From contig NZ_JAQZAL010000001.1 of assembly GCF_028737205.1 (NCBI RefSeq), forward strand, positions 1 to 64,000: DNA of 64,000 nt, in the 5' to 3' direction. This DNA comes from Actinomycetospora lutea (GTDB lineage: Bacteria; Actinomycetota; Actinomycetes; Mycobacteriales; Pseudonocardiaceae). Positions 17,936-26,471 of the stretch are shown one piece after another (position 1 is the first letter of the stretch; every line of letters begins with the position of its first letter). The notes under the pieces were generated by a model that did no database searches, was not told the origin of the DNA, and saw only the letters and a program-made list of their open reading frames with translations. A program made the translations under genes and the position numbers.

Positions 17936-18397
17936 TCACGCGCCTTGACGCGAGCGGAGCAGCGCGAGGGCGTCGTCGGCGTGCTGGTCGAACTTCATCT
18001 CCCCGCCGATGACGCCGAGCACCGTGCGGTCGGTGTCGATGACGAAGGTCTTGCGCTTGACGGGAAGCGCCGGCAGCCACGAGCGCTTCGCGCCGAACTG
18101 CCGGGCGACGGCGCCGTCCGGGTCCGAGAGCAGCGGGTAGTCGAAGGAGTTCGCGCTCGAGAACGCGTGCTGCTTCTCGACGGAGTCGGCGCTGATGCCG
18201 ACGCGCCGGGCGCCGACCGCGGCGAACTCGCCGGCGAGATCCCGGAAGTGGCAGCTCTCCTGGGTGCAGCCGCCCGAGGAGGCCAGCGGGTAGAAGAACA
18301 GCACCACCGGGCCGTCGGCGAGGAGCGCGGACAGCGACCGGCGGGTGCCGGTGTCGTCGGCGAGCTCGAAGTCGGGGGCGGTGTCTCCGGTCTTCAT
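17936..18397 (-). CDS. Peroxiredoxin of the BCP/AhpC-TSA family
   Basis: 153-residue thiol peroxidase reducing hydrogen and organic hydroperoxides in the cytoplasm. Thioredoxin fold with the peroxidatic Cys44 in SGGCTQESC and Cys49 five residues later, the spacing of atypical 2-Cys BCP enzymes. The conserved arginine appears in PVKRKTFVID. The proline and threonine usually before the peroxidatic Cys (TxGC) read SGGC here, a mild departure. ATG 18397 precedes a normal N-terminus (MKTGDTAPDFEL). It converges with the DUF1295 gene (16-base gap) and is divergent from the AraC regulator. Confidence 0.9.
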   Translation of the reverse strand: MKTGDTAPDFELADDTGTRRSLSALLADGPVVLFFYPLASSGGCTQESCHFRDLAGEFAAVGARRVGISADSVEKQHAFSSANSFDYPLLSDPDGAVARQFGAKRSWLPALPVKRKTFVIDTDRTVLGVIGGEMKFDQHADDALALLRSRQGA

Positions 18398-18474
18398 GCG
18401 GTGTCGTCCTCCGGGTGTGCTGGGTCCGACCGCGTTCGCTGCCGGGCGACGAGCGGTTCGGCGATGATGGTGGT

Positions 18475-18918
18475 GTGCCCTCGCCGACCTCCCACCCGGT
18501 CGAGCGCCATCTCCTGCGCGCGCGGGACCTGGCCGACCGGTCCTACGCGGAGCCGCTCACGGTCGCCGACCTCGCGCGTGCCGCGGGCCTGAGCCCGGCG
18601 CACTTCAGCGCGCGCTTCGCCGCGGCGTTCGGGGTCACGCCGCACGCCTACCTGCTCACCCGCCGGCTCGAGCGCGCCGCGGCCCTGCTGCGCCACACCG
18701 ACCACTCGGTGGCCCGGATCGGCGCCGAGGTGGGGTGGAGCAGCGTCGGCAGCTTCACGGCCAGCTTCCGCCGGCTCTTCGGTCGCACGCCCACGGCGTA
18801 CCGGGCGGCCTTCCCGCCGGCCCACGACCACGCGCTGGTGCCCGGGTGCGTCGTGCGGTTCTTCGGCCGCCCGCAACACCGCAGTTTTCGAGAGGACCCG
18901 GCGCCGGCGGCTTCCTAG
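18475..18918 (+). CDS. AraC-type helix-turn-helix regulator
   Basis: 147 residues consisting almost wholly of the AraC DNA-binding domain: two helix-turn-helix units, the first around LTVADLARAAGLSPAHFSARFAA split over 20-45 and the second around VARIGAEVGWSSVGSFTASF with the FGRTPTAYR end. There is no ligand-binding domain, so it is of the short SoxS/MarA-like form. GTG 18475 is chosen as the first start close to the domain; the open frame continues upstream to 18415. The downstream VOC gene starts ten bases after its stop, and such AraC/VOC pairs are common, so it probably regulates its neighbour. Confidence 0.82.
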   Translation: MPSPTSHPVERHLLRARDLADRSYAEPLTVADLARAAGLSPAHFSARFAAAFGVTPHAYLLTRRLERAAALLRHTDHSVARIGAEVGWSSVGSFTASFRRLFGRTPTAYRAAFPPAHDHALVPGCVVRFFGRPQHRSFREDPAPAAS

Positions 18919-18921
18919 TCT
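18916..18921 (+). promoter_or_regulatory. -10 element overlapping the AraC stop codon
   Basis: TAGTCT, whose TAG is the stop of the AraC gene, ends six bases before the VOC-protein GTG. This allows a leaderless transcript starting at 18928 independent of the regulator gene. Inferred from spacing. Confidence 0.45.
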
Positions 18922-18927
18922 CGTCGT

Positions 18928-19359
18928 GTGCTCGCCGTCCACCGCGTCAACGTCTGGGTGCACGACCAGCAGGTCGCCGCCGAGTTCTGGACCGGCACGG
19001 TCGGGTTCGAGCTGCGCGCCGACGCGACCTTCCCCGAGCTCGGCGGGTTCCGGTGGCTGACCGTCGGGCCCCCGGGCCAGGCCGGGATCGAGCTCGTCCT
19101 CATGGCGATCCCCGAACCGCCGGTCGTGACCCGCGAGCAGAGCGAGCTGATCCGCGCGGTCACCGCCCAGGGCCTCGCGGGTGCGATCTACCTCGCCACC
19201 GACGACGTGCGGCGCGACCACGCGCTGCTCTCCGCGCGGGGTGTCGAGTTCACCGAGGAGCCCGAGGCGCGGCCCTACGGCCTCGACGCCGGCTTCCGCG
19301 ACCCGTCCGGCAACCAGGTCCGGCTCACCCAGGCACGGCAGGACGGAGACACGACATGA
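18928..19359 (+). CDS. VOC-fold (glyoxalase/dioxygenase superfamily) protein
   Basis: 143 residues with paired beta-alpha-beta-beta-beta modules. The N-terminal strand HRVNVWVHDQ carries the first metal-site position (His), RWLTVGPP and IELVLM the middle, and GFRDPSGNQVRLTQ ends the second module. No substrate-specific motif is visible, and the family ranges from isomerases to resistance proteins. The 3' end overlaps the next gene as ATGA, tying it to a mycothiol-type isomerase in one operon. It could be a small-molecule detoxification step under the adjacent AraC regulator; this is inference. Confidence 0.82.
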   Translation: MLAVHRVNVWVHDQQVAAEFWTGTVGFELRADATFPELGGFRWLTVGPPGQAGIELVLMAIPEPPVVTREQSELIRAVTAQGLAGAIYLATDDVRRDHALLSARGVEFTEEPEARPYGLDAGFRDPSGNQVRLTQARQDGDTT

Positions 19360-19943
19360 GCACTCTCGAGACCCTCGTCGCGGGCGAGTTCGCCGCGCTG
19401 GCGGACGCCCTCGCCCCGCTCGGCCCCGACGCGTGGGCGACCGGGTCGCTCTGCGCCGGCTGGAGCGTCGCCCACGTCGTCGCCCACCTGACGATGGCCG
19501 CGCGGTACCCGGCCGACCGCTTCACCGCCGAGCTGGCCGCCGACGGGTACGACTTCCGGCGCACCTCCGACCGTTTGGCCGCCGCCGGCGCGGCGCTGCC
19601 ACCGGCGGACCTGCTCGCCGACCTGCGCAGCGACACCATGGCGTCGTTCGCGCAGCCGGGCGGGGGCATGGCCGGGTCCCTGGCGCACGTGGTGATCCAC
19701 GGACTGGACGTGACGGTGCCGCTGGGGCTCGGCCGGGTGGGCGACGACGAGGCCGCGCGGACGGTGCTCGACCAGCTCGTCGCCACCGACGGTCGCACGG
19801 TCTTCGGGGTGGACACCGCCGGCACCGCGCTGCGCGCGACCGACCTCGACTGGGCGCACGGCGATGGGGAGCCCGTGAGCGGCACCGCCGCCGACCTCGT
19901 CCTCGCCCTGAGCGGTCGCCGCGGACCGGTCCTCGCGCGCTGA
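19356..19943 (+). CDS. Maleylpyruvate-isomerase-family mycothiol-dependent protein
   Basis: 195 residues with the DinB/MDMPI-like four-helix bundle. The N-terminal helix is followed by WSVAHVVAHLT (about 29-39), which holds metal-binding histidines, and a third histidine occurs in SLAHVVIHGLD (about 108-118). In actinobacteria this fold carries mycothiol-dependent isomerase or transferase activities. ATG 19356 overlaps the VOC stop. Together with the AraC and VOC genes it forms a compact three-gene unit, plausibly for electrophile detoxification, though no substrate can be named. Confidence 0.8.
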   Translation: MSTLETLVAGEFAALADALAPLGPDAWATGSLCAGWSVAHVVAHLTMAARYPADRFTAELAADGYDFRRTSDRLAAAGAALPPADLLADLRSDTMASFAQPGGGMAGSLAHVVIHGLDVTVPLGLGRVGDDEAARTVLDQLVATDGRTVFGVDTAGTALRATDLDWAHGDGEPVSGTAADLVLALSGRRGPVLAR

Positions 19944-19971
19944 CACGGGCCCGCGGCCGCAGGATGGACCC

Positions 19972-20670
19972 GTGACCCTGCCGCGCCTCGACCGCGTCCG
20001 TCCCGCGACCCGTCGGCCGGTGGTCGGGGCGGTGCTCGTGCTGCACGGCGGGCGTCCCGAGGGCCGCGACGCCGCGGACGGGCTGCGCCTGCCGTTCCTG
20101 CGCATGGTGCCGTTCGCCCGCAGCCTGGCCGCCGCCGGTGCCCGCCGCGGCGTCGAGGTCGGGCTGCTGCGCTACCGCTACCGGGGCTGGAACGCGCCCG
20201 ACCTCGATCCGGTGCAGGACGCCCGCTGGGCGCTGGGCGACGTGCGGGCGCGCCTCGGCGAGGTCCCCGTGGTGCTCGTCGGGCACTCGATGGGCGGGCG
20301 CGCGGCCCTGCGTGTCGGGGGCGACGACGGCGTGGCGGGCGTGGCCGCGCTGGCGCCCTGGCTGGAGCGCGGCGAGCCGTACGCCCAGCTCGCCGGGCAG
20401 ACCGTGCTCATCGCCCACGGTGACCGCGAGCGGATGACCGACCCGGGGGGCTCGCTCCGGTTCGCCCGGCGCGTGGCGACGGTGTCCGACCGGGTGGCCC
20501 GGTTCGACGTCCACGGCGACGGCCACGCCATGCTGCGCCGGGCCGGGGACTGGCACGACCTCGTCACGGGGTTCGCGCTCGGGGCCCTCGGGCTCGAACC
20601 GTTCACCGAGGCCGTCGCGAAGGCCATGGCGGCCGGGGATCCCGAGGGGCTCGAGGTCCCCCTGGACTGA
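19972..20670 (+). CDS. Alpha/beta hydrolase (dienelactone-hydrolase-like)
   Basis: 232 residues. The N-terminal strand GAVLVLHGGRPEG provides the oxyanion region, the nucleophile elbow is GHSMGG (Ser about 106), followed by an acid in IAHGDRERM and the histidine in HGDGHAMLRR. No signal peptide. GTG 19972 is preceded by AGGAT six bases upstream, possibly a -10 rather than a ribosome site. It precedes the FAD oxidoreductase by 12 bases and is likely cotranscribed with it and DUF1365. Substrate unknown. Confidence 0.78.
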   Translation: MTLPRLDRVRPATRRPVVGAVLVLHGGRPEGRDAADGLRLPFLRMVPFARSLAAAGARRGVEVGLLRYRYRGWNAPDLDPVQDARWALGDVRARLGEVPVVLVGHSMGGRAALRVGGDDGVAGVAALAPWLERGEPYAQLAGQTVLIAHGDRERMTDPGGSLRFARRVATVSDRVARFDVHGDGHAMLRRAGDWHDLVTGFALGALGLEPFTEAVAKAMAAGDPEGLEVPLD

Positions 20671-20682
20671 GGGAGTGGTGGC

Positions 20683-21924
20683 GTGCGGGAACGGGTCGCG
20701 GTCGTCGGTGCGGGCGTGTCGGGGCTGACGGCGGCGTACCTGCTGCAGCGGCGCTTCGACGTCACCCTGTTCGAGGCCGACGCCCGGCTCGGCGGCCACG
20801 CGCACACCCACGACGTCGGCCCGCTGGCCGTGGACTCCGGGTTCATCGTCCACAACGACGTCACCTACCCGCACCTGCTGCGGCTGTTCGCCGAGCTCGG
20901 GGTCGCCACCCAGGACTCCGAGATGAGCATGAGCGTGCGCGACGAGGTCACGGGCCTCGAGTACGCCGGCGCCCGCGGGGTCCGGGGCCTGTTCGCCCAG
21001 CCGCGCAACCTCGCGAACCCCCGCTACCTGCGCATGCTCGCCGAGGTCCTGCGGTTCCACCGCGCCGCGCGGGCCGTCGTCGACGGGACGTCGGAGCTGG
21101 GCGAGGACGTGACGTTCGGCGAGTTCCTCGACGCCGGCCGGTACTCGCGGTTCTTCGTCGAGACGTTCGCGGTCCCGGTGGTGTCCGCGGTGTGGTCGTC
21201 GGGACCGGAGCTGTCGCGGCAGTACCCGGCGCGCTACCTGTTCGCGTTCCTCGCCCACCACGGGATGCTCTCGGTGGGCGGCTCGCACCGGTGGCGCACG
21301 GTGGTCGGCGGCTCGCGCACCTACGTCGAGCGCGCCGTGAAGGGGCTGACGGCGGTCGAGGTGTCGACGCCGGTGCGGGCGCTGGTGCGCGCCGGCGACG
21401 AGGTGCTCGTGCGGGACGACGCCGACGTCGAGCGCCGCTTCGACCGCGCCGTCGTCGCCGTGCACGCCCCCGACGCCCTGCGGCTGCTGTTCGCACCGAC
21501 CCGCGACCAGGTGGACGTGCTCGGCGCGTTCCGCTACTCGCGCAACGAGACCTGGCTGCACACCGACACCTCGGTGCTCCCGCGCGCCGCCGGCGCCCGC
21601 GCGGCCTGGAACCTGCTGCGCGTGCCCGGGGAGGACCGCGTGCTGGTCAGCTACGACATGACCCGCCTGATGAATCTGCCCGGCACGGACACCCACGTCG
21701 TCACCCTCAACGCCACCGACCGGGTCGACCCGTCGACGGTGATCGCGCGGATGGTCTACGAGCACCCCACCTACACGCCCGCGTCGGTCGCCGCGCAGCG
21801 CCGGCTGCCGGAGCTGGACGACGACCGCCTCGCCTTCGCCGGCGCGTACCACGGCTGGGGGTTCCACGAGGACGGCTGCGCGTCCGGCGTCCGCGCCGCG
21901 GCAGCCCTCGGGGTGACGTGGTGA
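20683..21924 (+). CDS. FAD-dependent oxidoreductase of the amine-oxidase/desaturase fold
   Basis: 413 residues. The N-terminal dinucleotide motif VAVVGAGVSGLTAAYLL is followed by an acidic strand end (FEAD) and the second FAD-contact block LGGHAHTHDV with the conserved DSGFIVHN. A C-terminal GWGFHEDGC block precedes the final FAD-binding helix. Homologues occur next to CFA synthase and DUF1365 genes in many bacteria, including the mycobacterial cluster containing ufaA1. The expected substrate is an acyl chain or lipid intermediate. GTG 20683 starts just before the first strand. The stop overlaps the DUF1365 start (GTGA). Confidence 0.86.
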   Translation: MRERVAVVGAGVSGLTAAYLLQRRFDVTLFEADARLGGHAHTHDVGPLAVDSGFIVHNDVTYPHLLRLFAELGVATQDSEMSMSVRDEVTGLEYAGARGVRGLFAQPRNLANPRYLRMLAEVLRFHRAARAVVDGTSELGEDVTFGEFLDAGRYSRFFVETFAVPVVSAVWSSGPELSRQYPARYLFAFLAHHGMLSVGGSHRWRTVVGGSRTYVERAVKGLTAVEVSTPVRALVRAGDEVLVRDDADVERRFDRAVVAVHAPDALRLLFAPTRDQVDVLGAFRYSRNETWLHTDTSVLPRAAGARAAWNLLRVPGEDRVLVSYDMTRLMNLPGTDTHVVTLNATDRVDPSTVIARMVYEHPTYTPASVAAQRRLPELDDDRLAFAGAYHGWGFHEDGCASGVRAAAALGVTW

Positions 21925-22658
21925 CCGCGCCCGCGATCTACGAGGCCGAGGTCGGTCACCGCCGGACCGAGCGTCTCGACGACGCGTTCACCCACCGCCT
22001 CTACCTCTGGCTCGTCGACCTCGACGACCTGCCCCGCCTGCCCGCCCCGCTGCGGCCCTTCACCCGGTTCCGCGCGGCGGACCACATCGGCGACCCGCAG
22101 CGCACGCTGCGCGAGAACCTCGACGCGTTCCTCACCGCGCGGGGGGTCGCGCGCCCGGCGCGGGTGCTGATGCTCGCCCACGCGCGCGTGCTCGGGTACG
22201 TGTTCAACCCGCTCACGCTCTACTGGTGCCGCGACGCGGCCGGCGCGCTGACCGCCGTGGTCGCCGAGGTCCACAACACCTACGGCGGGCGCCACCACTA
22301 CCTCCTCGAGGTCGACGAGGACGGCCGGGCCCGGGTCGACAAGGACTTCTACGTCTCGCCGTTCTTCCCGGTCGACGGCGAGTACCGGATGCGCGTCCCC
22401 GAGCCCGGCGAGACGCTCGCCGCGACCGTCGTCCTGCGCCGCGAGGGGGCCACGGCCTTCGTCGCGACGCTGCGCGGGCGCCGCCGGGACGCGACCCCGC
22501 GCGCCGTCCTGGCCGCGCTGCTCCGCCACCCCGCGGTCACGCTGCGCGTCGCCGCCGCCATCCGGCACCGCGGGATCCGGCTCTGGGCTCGCGGCGTGCC
22601 CGTCGTCGCCCGCACACCCGCCGACACCGATCGCGGGCTGGGACAGCTGACCCGCTGA
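21921..22658 (+). CDS. DUF1365 family protein
   Basis: 245 residues with the hallmarks of the family: an N-terminal EAEVGHRRTERLDDAFTHRL region, the central FNPLTLYWC block, VHNTYGGRHHYLL, and KDFYVSPFFPVDGEY. No transmembrane helix is evident. Function unknown in general; it consistently accompanies an FAD oxidoreductase, a CFA-type methyltransferase and often DUF1295. The GTG at 21921 overlaps the oxidoreductase stop. In this genome the CFA and DUF1295 partners are separated from it by four kilobases of unrelated genes. Confidence 0.88.
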   Translation: MTAPAIYEAEVGHRRTERLDDAFTHRLYLWLVDLDDLPRLPAPLRPFTRFRAADHIGDPQRTLRENLDAFLTARGVARPARVLMLAHARVLGYVFNPLTLYWCRDAAGALTAVVAEVHNTYGGRHHYLLEVDEDGRARVDKDFYVSPFFPVDGEYRMRVPEPGETLAATVVLRREGATAFVATLRGRRRDATPRAVLAALLRHPAVTLRVAAAIRHRGIRLWARGVPVVARTPADTDRGLGQLTR

Positions 22659-22676
22659 CGGGCACACTGGGGCTCC

Positions 22677-23204
22677 GTGACCGCCTCTCTCACCGTCCGC
22701 GTCGCCGACGCCGCCGACGTCGACTCCCTGCTGGCCCTCGTCCACAGCGCCTACCGGGGACCGTCGGGCCGCGAGGGCTGGACCTCCGAGGCCGACCTCA
22801 TCGACGGCCCGCGCACCACCCGCGAGCTGCTCGCCGCCGACGTCGCCGACCCGTCCATCACGGTGCTCGTGGCGGGCGACCTCGTCGGGTGCGCGGCCGT
22901 CACCCTCGCCGAGGGCGCCACCACCGCCTCGTTCGGCATGTTCGCGGTGCGCCCCGGCGGGCAGCGCGGCGGCGTCGGGTCGACGTTGCTGGACGCCGCC
23001 GAGCAGACCGCCCGCGAGCGCGGGGCGCACACCCTGGAGATGTGCGTGATCGACCGGCGCACCGAGCTCATCGCCTGGTACGAGCGGCGGGGCTACGTGC
23101 GCACCGGCGAGTCCCGGCCCTTCCCGTACGGCGAGGAGGGCGTCGGGGTGCCGCGCGACGACGACTTCAGGTTCGCCGTGCTCGAGAAGGATCTGCGAGG
23201 CTGA
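22677..23204 (+). CDS. GNAT-family N-acetyltransferase
   Basis: 175 residues, single GNAT domain. The acetyl-CoA loop reads GGQRGGVGSTLLD (about 101-113), preceded by the beta-4 strand FGMFAVRP and followed by the C-terminal beta strands MCVIDRRTELIAWYERRGY. Substrate class is not predictable. GTG 22677 lies 18 bases after DUF1365 with no clear ribosome site. It is followed four bases later by the HhH-GPD gene. Confidence 0.85.
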   Translation: MTASLTVRVADAADVDSLLALVHSAYRGPSGREGWTSEADLIDGPRTTRELLAADVADPSITVLVAGDLVGCAAVTLAEGATTASFGMFAVRPGGQRGGVGSTLLDAAEQTARERGAHTLEMCVIDRRTELIAWYERRGYVRTGESRPFPYGEEGVGVPRDDDFRFAVLEKDLRG

Positions 23205-23208
23205 CACG

Positions 23209-23808
23209 GTGCCCGACCTGACCCTCGCCCAGGACGCCGACGCCGACGCGGTCCTGAGCGCCAACCCGCTGGCCCTGCTCATCGGCATGCTGCTCGACCA
23301 GCAGTTCCCGATGGAGCGCGCCTTCGCCTCGCCCGCCCTGCTCACCGAGCGCCTGGGCGGGCCGCTGACCGCCGCCGGCATCGCGGAGTACGACACCGAG
23401 GCGCTCGTCGCGGCGTTCACCGGCCCGCCGGCGCTGCACCGCTACCCGCGGTCGATGGCCGAGCGGGTGCAGGCGCTGTGCCGCCAGCTGGTCGAGGACT
23501 GGGGCGGCGAGGCCGAGCGCCTGTGGGTCGACGCGGCCTCGGGGCGCGAGGTGCTCGCGAACCTCCAGTCGCTGCCCGGCTTCGGCAAGCAGAAGGCCCA
23601 GATCTTCACCGCGCTGCTCGGCAAGCAGTGCGGCGTGCGGCCCGAGGGCTGGCGCGAGGCCGCGGGCTCCTACGGCGACGAGGGCTCGCGGCGCTCGATC
23701 GCCGACGTGGTCGACCCGGTGACGCTCGGCGAGGTCCGCGACTTCAAGCAGGCCCAGAAGAAGGCCGCGAAGGCCGCGAAGGCCGCGAAGGCCGAGGCCT
23801 CGTCCTGA
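23209..23808 (+). CDS. HhH-GPD-type base-excision DNA repair protein
   Basis: 199 residues. The helix-hairpin-helix is LQSLPGFGKQKAQIF (about 122-136), after a helical domain starting with ALLIGMLLDQQFPMERAF. The usual catalytic lysine/aspartate pair of EndoIII/AlkA glycosylases is not obvious, and the family is annotated in actinobacteria only as HhH-GPD-type repair protein. The C-terminus is a lysine/alanine-rich tail (repeats of KAA, about 183-196) that could help bind DNA. GTG 23209. Cotranscription with the GNAT gene is likely. Confidence 0.85.
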   Translation: MPDLTLAQDADADAVLSANPLALLIGMLLDQQFPMERAFASPALLTERLGGPLTAAGIAEYDTEALVAAFTGPPALHRYPRSMAERVQALCRQLVEDWGGEAERLWVDAASGREVLANLQSLPGFGKQKAQIFTALLGKQCGVRPEGWREAAGSYGDEGSRRSIADVVDPVTLGEVRDFKQAQKKAAKAAKAAKAEASS

Positions 23809-23912
23809 ACCGGACGTGACCCCGGGTCCCGGTGGCGCCGTCGCCGTCCGGGGTTCAAGGTGGTGTCCGAGGGCACCCCGTGGGGGCGGCCGGTGCCGAG
23901 GAGGCGACAGAC

Positions 23913-24368
23913 GTGGTGAACCGACGTCAGGACGACGACGGACAGCCGATCCTGATCACCCAGGCGGCGATCTCCTACGACGAGGAGTTCGCGGCCCGCA
24001 AGAAGCGCTACTCGCTGATCATGGCGTGCCGCATCCCGTGCCTGGTGCTCGCGGGCGTCGCGGGGATCGGGTTCGACCTGCCCTGGGTGGCGGTCGCCCT
24101 CATCGTGCTGTCGGTGCCGCTGCCGTGGGTCGCGGTGCTCATCGCCAACGACCGCCCGCCCAAGAAGGCCGAGAAGGCCAACCGCTACCGGCGCAGCCAC
24201 CGCGAGCTGGGCGCCGTGCCGGACGCGCAGATCATCGAGGCGGCCGAGATGCTCGACCGCCGCGACCAGCGCACCGAGTGGCCCCGCCAGTCGCCGCAGG
24301 ACGGGGCCGACCACGAGCCGCCGCGCACCGTCGACGCCGAGGCCCCCCGCACCGGCAGCGAGGGCTGA
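23913..24368 (+). CDS. DUF3099 membrane protein
   Basis: About 151 residues. A soluble N-terminus with PILITQAAISYDEEFAARK, the family signature, is followed by two adjacent transmembrane helices (about 40-60 and 65-85) separated by a short DLPW turn, then a charged cytoplasmic tail. Function unknown; conserved across actinobacteria near sigB and dtxR-type genes. Tandem GTG codons at 23913 and 23916 follow GGAGG by about 10 bases; the open frame extends to 23832 without a ribosome site. Confidence 0.82.
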   Translation: MVNRRQDDDGQPILITQAAISYDEEFAARKKRYSLIMACRIPCLVLAGVAGIGFDLPWVAVALIVLSVPLPWVAVLIANDRPPKKAEKANRYRRSHRELGAVPDAQIIEAAEMLDRRDQRTEWPRQSPQDGADHEPPRTVDAEAPRTGSEG

Positions 24369-24419
24369 CCGGCACCACGCGCGATACTCGCCCCACGGTC
24401 CGCGACCCGGGGGGTGCCG

Positions 24420-24875
24420 ATGACCATCGCGTTCGCGCGTCTCGGACGCTGGTTCCTGGCCGCCGCCGCGCTGTGCCTGGCCGCCCTCGTCGTCGTCGCG
24501 GTGCTGCTCGCGGGCCCCACGCGGTTCGCGACCGCGCTGGCCCTCGGGATCACCGGGGCCGTCCTGCTCGTCCAGGGCCTGGTGTGGACCGCGCTGCAGC
24601 GCCGCTGGTTCGGCAGCCCCGCGGCCCTGCGGCGCACGGCGCGGCGCGGGACGCCCGCGCTGGCCCGCATCGCCGGCGTCACCAGCACGACCAGCGCGAT
24701 CGGCAACGACGCGATCCCGGTGCTCGACCTCGACGTCAACGGGAGGGTGATGCGCCGCCGGGTGCGCGTGCCGTTCCACCACGCCGCCGACGTGCGGGTG
24801 GGGCGGATGCTGCCGATCCGCGTCGACCCCGAGGGCTCGCCGGTGATCGTCGTCGAGTGGGACGCGGTGCGCTGA
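24420..24875 (+). CDS. Small membrane protein with C-terminal beta domain (DUF3592-like)
   Basis: 151 residues with two transmembrane helices (about 9-32 and 38-58) and a soluble C-terminal domain that begins ALARIAGVTSTTSAIGNDAIPVLDLDV and ends VDPEGSPVIVVEW. This helix-helix-beta layout resembles DUF3592-type proteins, but the match is only by shape. ATG 24420 has GGGGGGTG just upstream; GTG 24414 is also possible. It converges with the DUF1996 gene with no gap. Confidence 0.7.
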   Translation: MTIAFARLGRWFLAAAALCLAALVVVAVLLAGPTRFATALALGITGAVLLVQGLVWTALQRRWFGSPAALRRTARRGTPALARIAGVTSTTSAIGNDAIPVLDLDVNGRVMRRRVRVPFHHAADVRVGRMLPIRVDPEGSPVIVVEWDAVR

Positions 24876-26471
24876 TCACGTGCCCCGCGCCACCCCGAGG
24901 GGCGCCGCGAGCCCCGGCAGGCGCGTGATCCCGGGCAGCGGCCCGAGCGCGTCCGAGGGATCGGCGACCGGGAGGCGCCCCGGCCCGCCCGCGGCCGGCG
25001 GTGCGGGCAGCGTCGCGGGCGGGGCCTGCGCCGCCGGGCCGTCGACGCCGGGGATACGGGCGACGGGCGCGAGCCCGGCACCGCGGCCGTGGCCCGCGCC
25101 GTGGTCCACGGGCCGCTGCCGGTGGGTGTCCGCGTGCGTCGCGAACGCGTGGGCGAAGGTCTGCGAGCGCGGCACGCGGTCGGCCGACGCGTTCGACCCC
25201 GACGCGGCCCCGTCCTGCTCGGGTCCCTGCACGCAGCGGCGGGCGGCGTTGATGCACTCGACGCCCTCCTGGGCGCGGCGCTCCGACGACAGGTACTCGA
25301 GCAGGGCGTGATCGGTGATCGGGTCGTGCTGCTGCTCGGGGAAGCTGTCGATGGCGAACTGGCGGCCCGGTGGCGGGTCGTCGTAGCTCACCGTGATCCG
25401 CAGCGCCGGGACCGGGACGAGGTCGTCGTCGCACTCGCCGTTCTCGTCGGGGTAGACGATGTGGGTGGTGTGGTCCTCGGAGTCGATGTCCTGGCCGTTC
25501 CAGCAGCTCGGGAAGTCGTAGATCCGCTGCAGTGACGACCCCGGCGGACACATCGGGTAGAGGTCGGTGAGCCGCCCACCCGCGCCGGTGCAGGTGTACT
25601 TGGCGTTCGCGCCCTCGCCGTCGTCGGTGCCCGCCTTGGCCGACCCGGTGACCAGCGCGATGTTCAGCGGCAGCGCCTCGGCGCGGCGGGTGCCGTGGCC
25701 GTGGAAGGTGAAGTCGACCGCCGTCGGCTCGACGATCGCGCCCACGTTGCCGTCGAGGCTGCCGCCGTCGACGCCGACGTCGGGGCCCGGGGCGCGCAGG
25801 TCGCGCAGCACGGGCCAGAAGATGGGGGAGCGGTCGCCGTTGGTGCAGGTGGTCGCCGTCTCCTCGAGGACCTCGCGCTCCGAGGCGAAGTTGGTGCCCT
25901 CGTTGCCGGCGTAGTCGTGCACGTGCTGGGCGCCGTTCCGCTTCCCGGGCGTGATCAGGTAGTTGTCGGAGTTCTTGTGGTCGCTGACCGCGCACCGGAT
26001 CGTGTAGCTGCCGCCCGAGAACGCCCCGCCCTCGCCCGAGAACGCGCCGCGCTGCACCCGCTGGATCTCGACGTACTCGTTCGCCGCGGCCCGCCCGATC
26101 TCGTCGCGGCCCGGGAACTCCTCGTCGTCCTCCTGACCGCCGCCCTGGTCGCCCTGGTCGCCCTGATCCCCCTGGTCGTCCTGCTCCTCCTGGTCCTGAT
26201 CGTCGCCGTCCTGCTGGCCGGCCCCGTCGCCGTCGCCGCCGCCGTCGCCCCCGTCGTCGCCCGACTCCTCGTCGTCGGCGACCGACACCAGCCCGCCGTG
26301 CGACACCACCGGGGTGCCGCCCGCCCCGAGGGCCACCCCGACGACCAGCACGGCGACCGCGAGGAGGCCCAGCAGCACCACGGGCACCCGGCGCGGACCG
26401 CGGCGTCGCCGGTCGAGCGCATCCCAGGGGCTCGCGGCCGGCGCCGACCCGCTCATCGCGCGCCGGCCCAT
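24876..26471 (-). CDS. DUF1996 domain protein with N-terminal membrane anchor
   Basis: 531 residues: a basic cytoplasmic start, one transmembrane helix (about 28-50), a long acidic low-complexity linker of Asp, Gly, Glu and Gln (about 66-116, with GDQ repeats), the DUF1996 domain (about 150-385: HVHDYAGN, ATTCTNGDRSPIFWPVL, LYPMCPPGS, FPSCWNG, HIVYPDENG), then a proline/alanine-rich tail. The cysteines around those motifs suggest extracellular disulfides. DUF1996 is best known from fungal secreted proteins and actinobacterial exported ones; activity unknown. ATG 26471 overlaps the stop of the upstream membrane gene, so the two are coupled. Confidence 0.87.
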   Translation of the reverse strand: MGRRAMSGSAPAASPWDALDRRRRGPRRVPVVLLGLLAVAVLVVGVALGAGGTPVVSHGGLVSVADDEESGDDGGDGGGDGDGAGQQDGDDQDQEEQDDQGDQGDQGDQGGGQEDDEEFPGRDEIGRAAANEYVEIQRVQRGAFSGEGGAFSGGSYTIRCAVSDHKNSDNYLITPGKRNGAQHVHDYAGNEGTNFASEREVLEETATTCTNGDRSPIFWPVLRDLRAPGPDVGVDGGSLDGNVGAIVEPTAVDFTFHGHGTRRAEALPLNIALVTGSAKAGTDDGEGANAKYTCTGAGGRLTDLYPMCPPGSSLQRIYDFPSCWNGQDIDSEDHTTHIVYPDENGECDDDLVPVPALRITVSYDDPPPGRQFAIDSFPEQQHDPITDHALLEYLSSERRAQEGVECINAARRCVQGPEQDGAASGSNASADRVPRSQTFAHAFATHADTHRQRPVDHGAGHGRGAGLAPVARIPGVDGPAAQAPPATLPAPPAAGGPGRLPVADPSDALGPLPGITRLPGLAAPLGVARGT

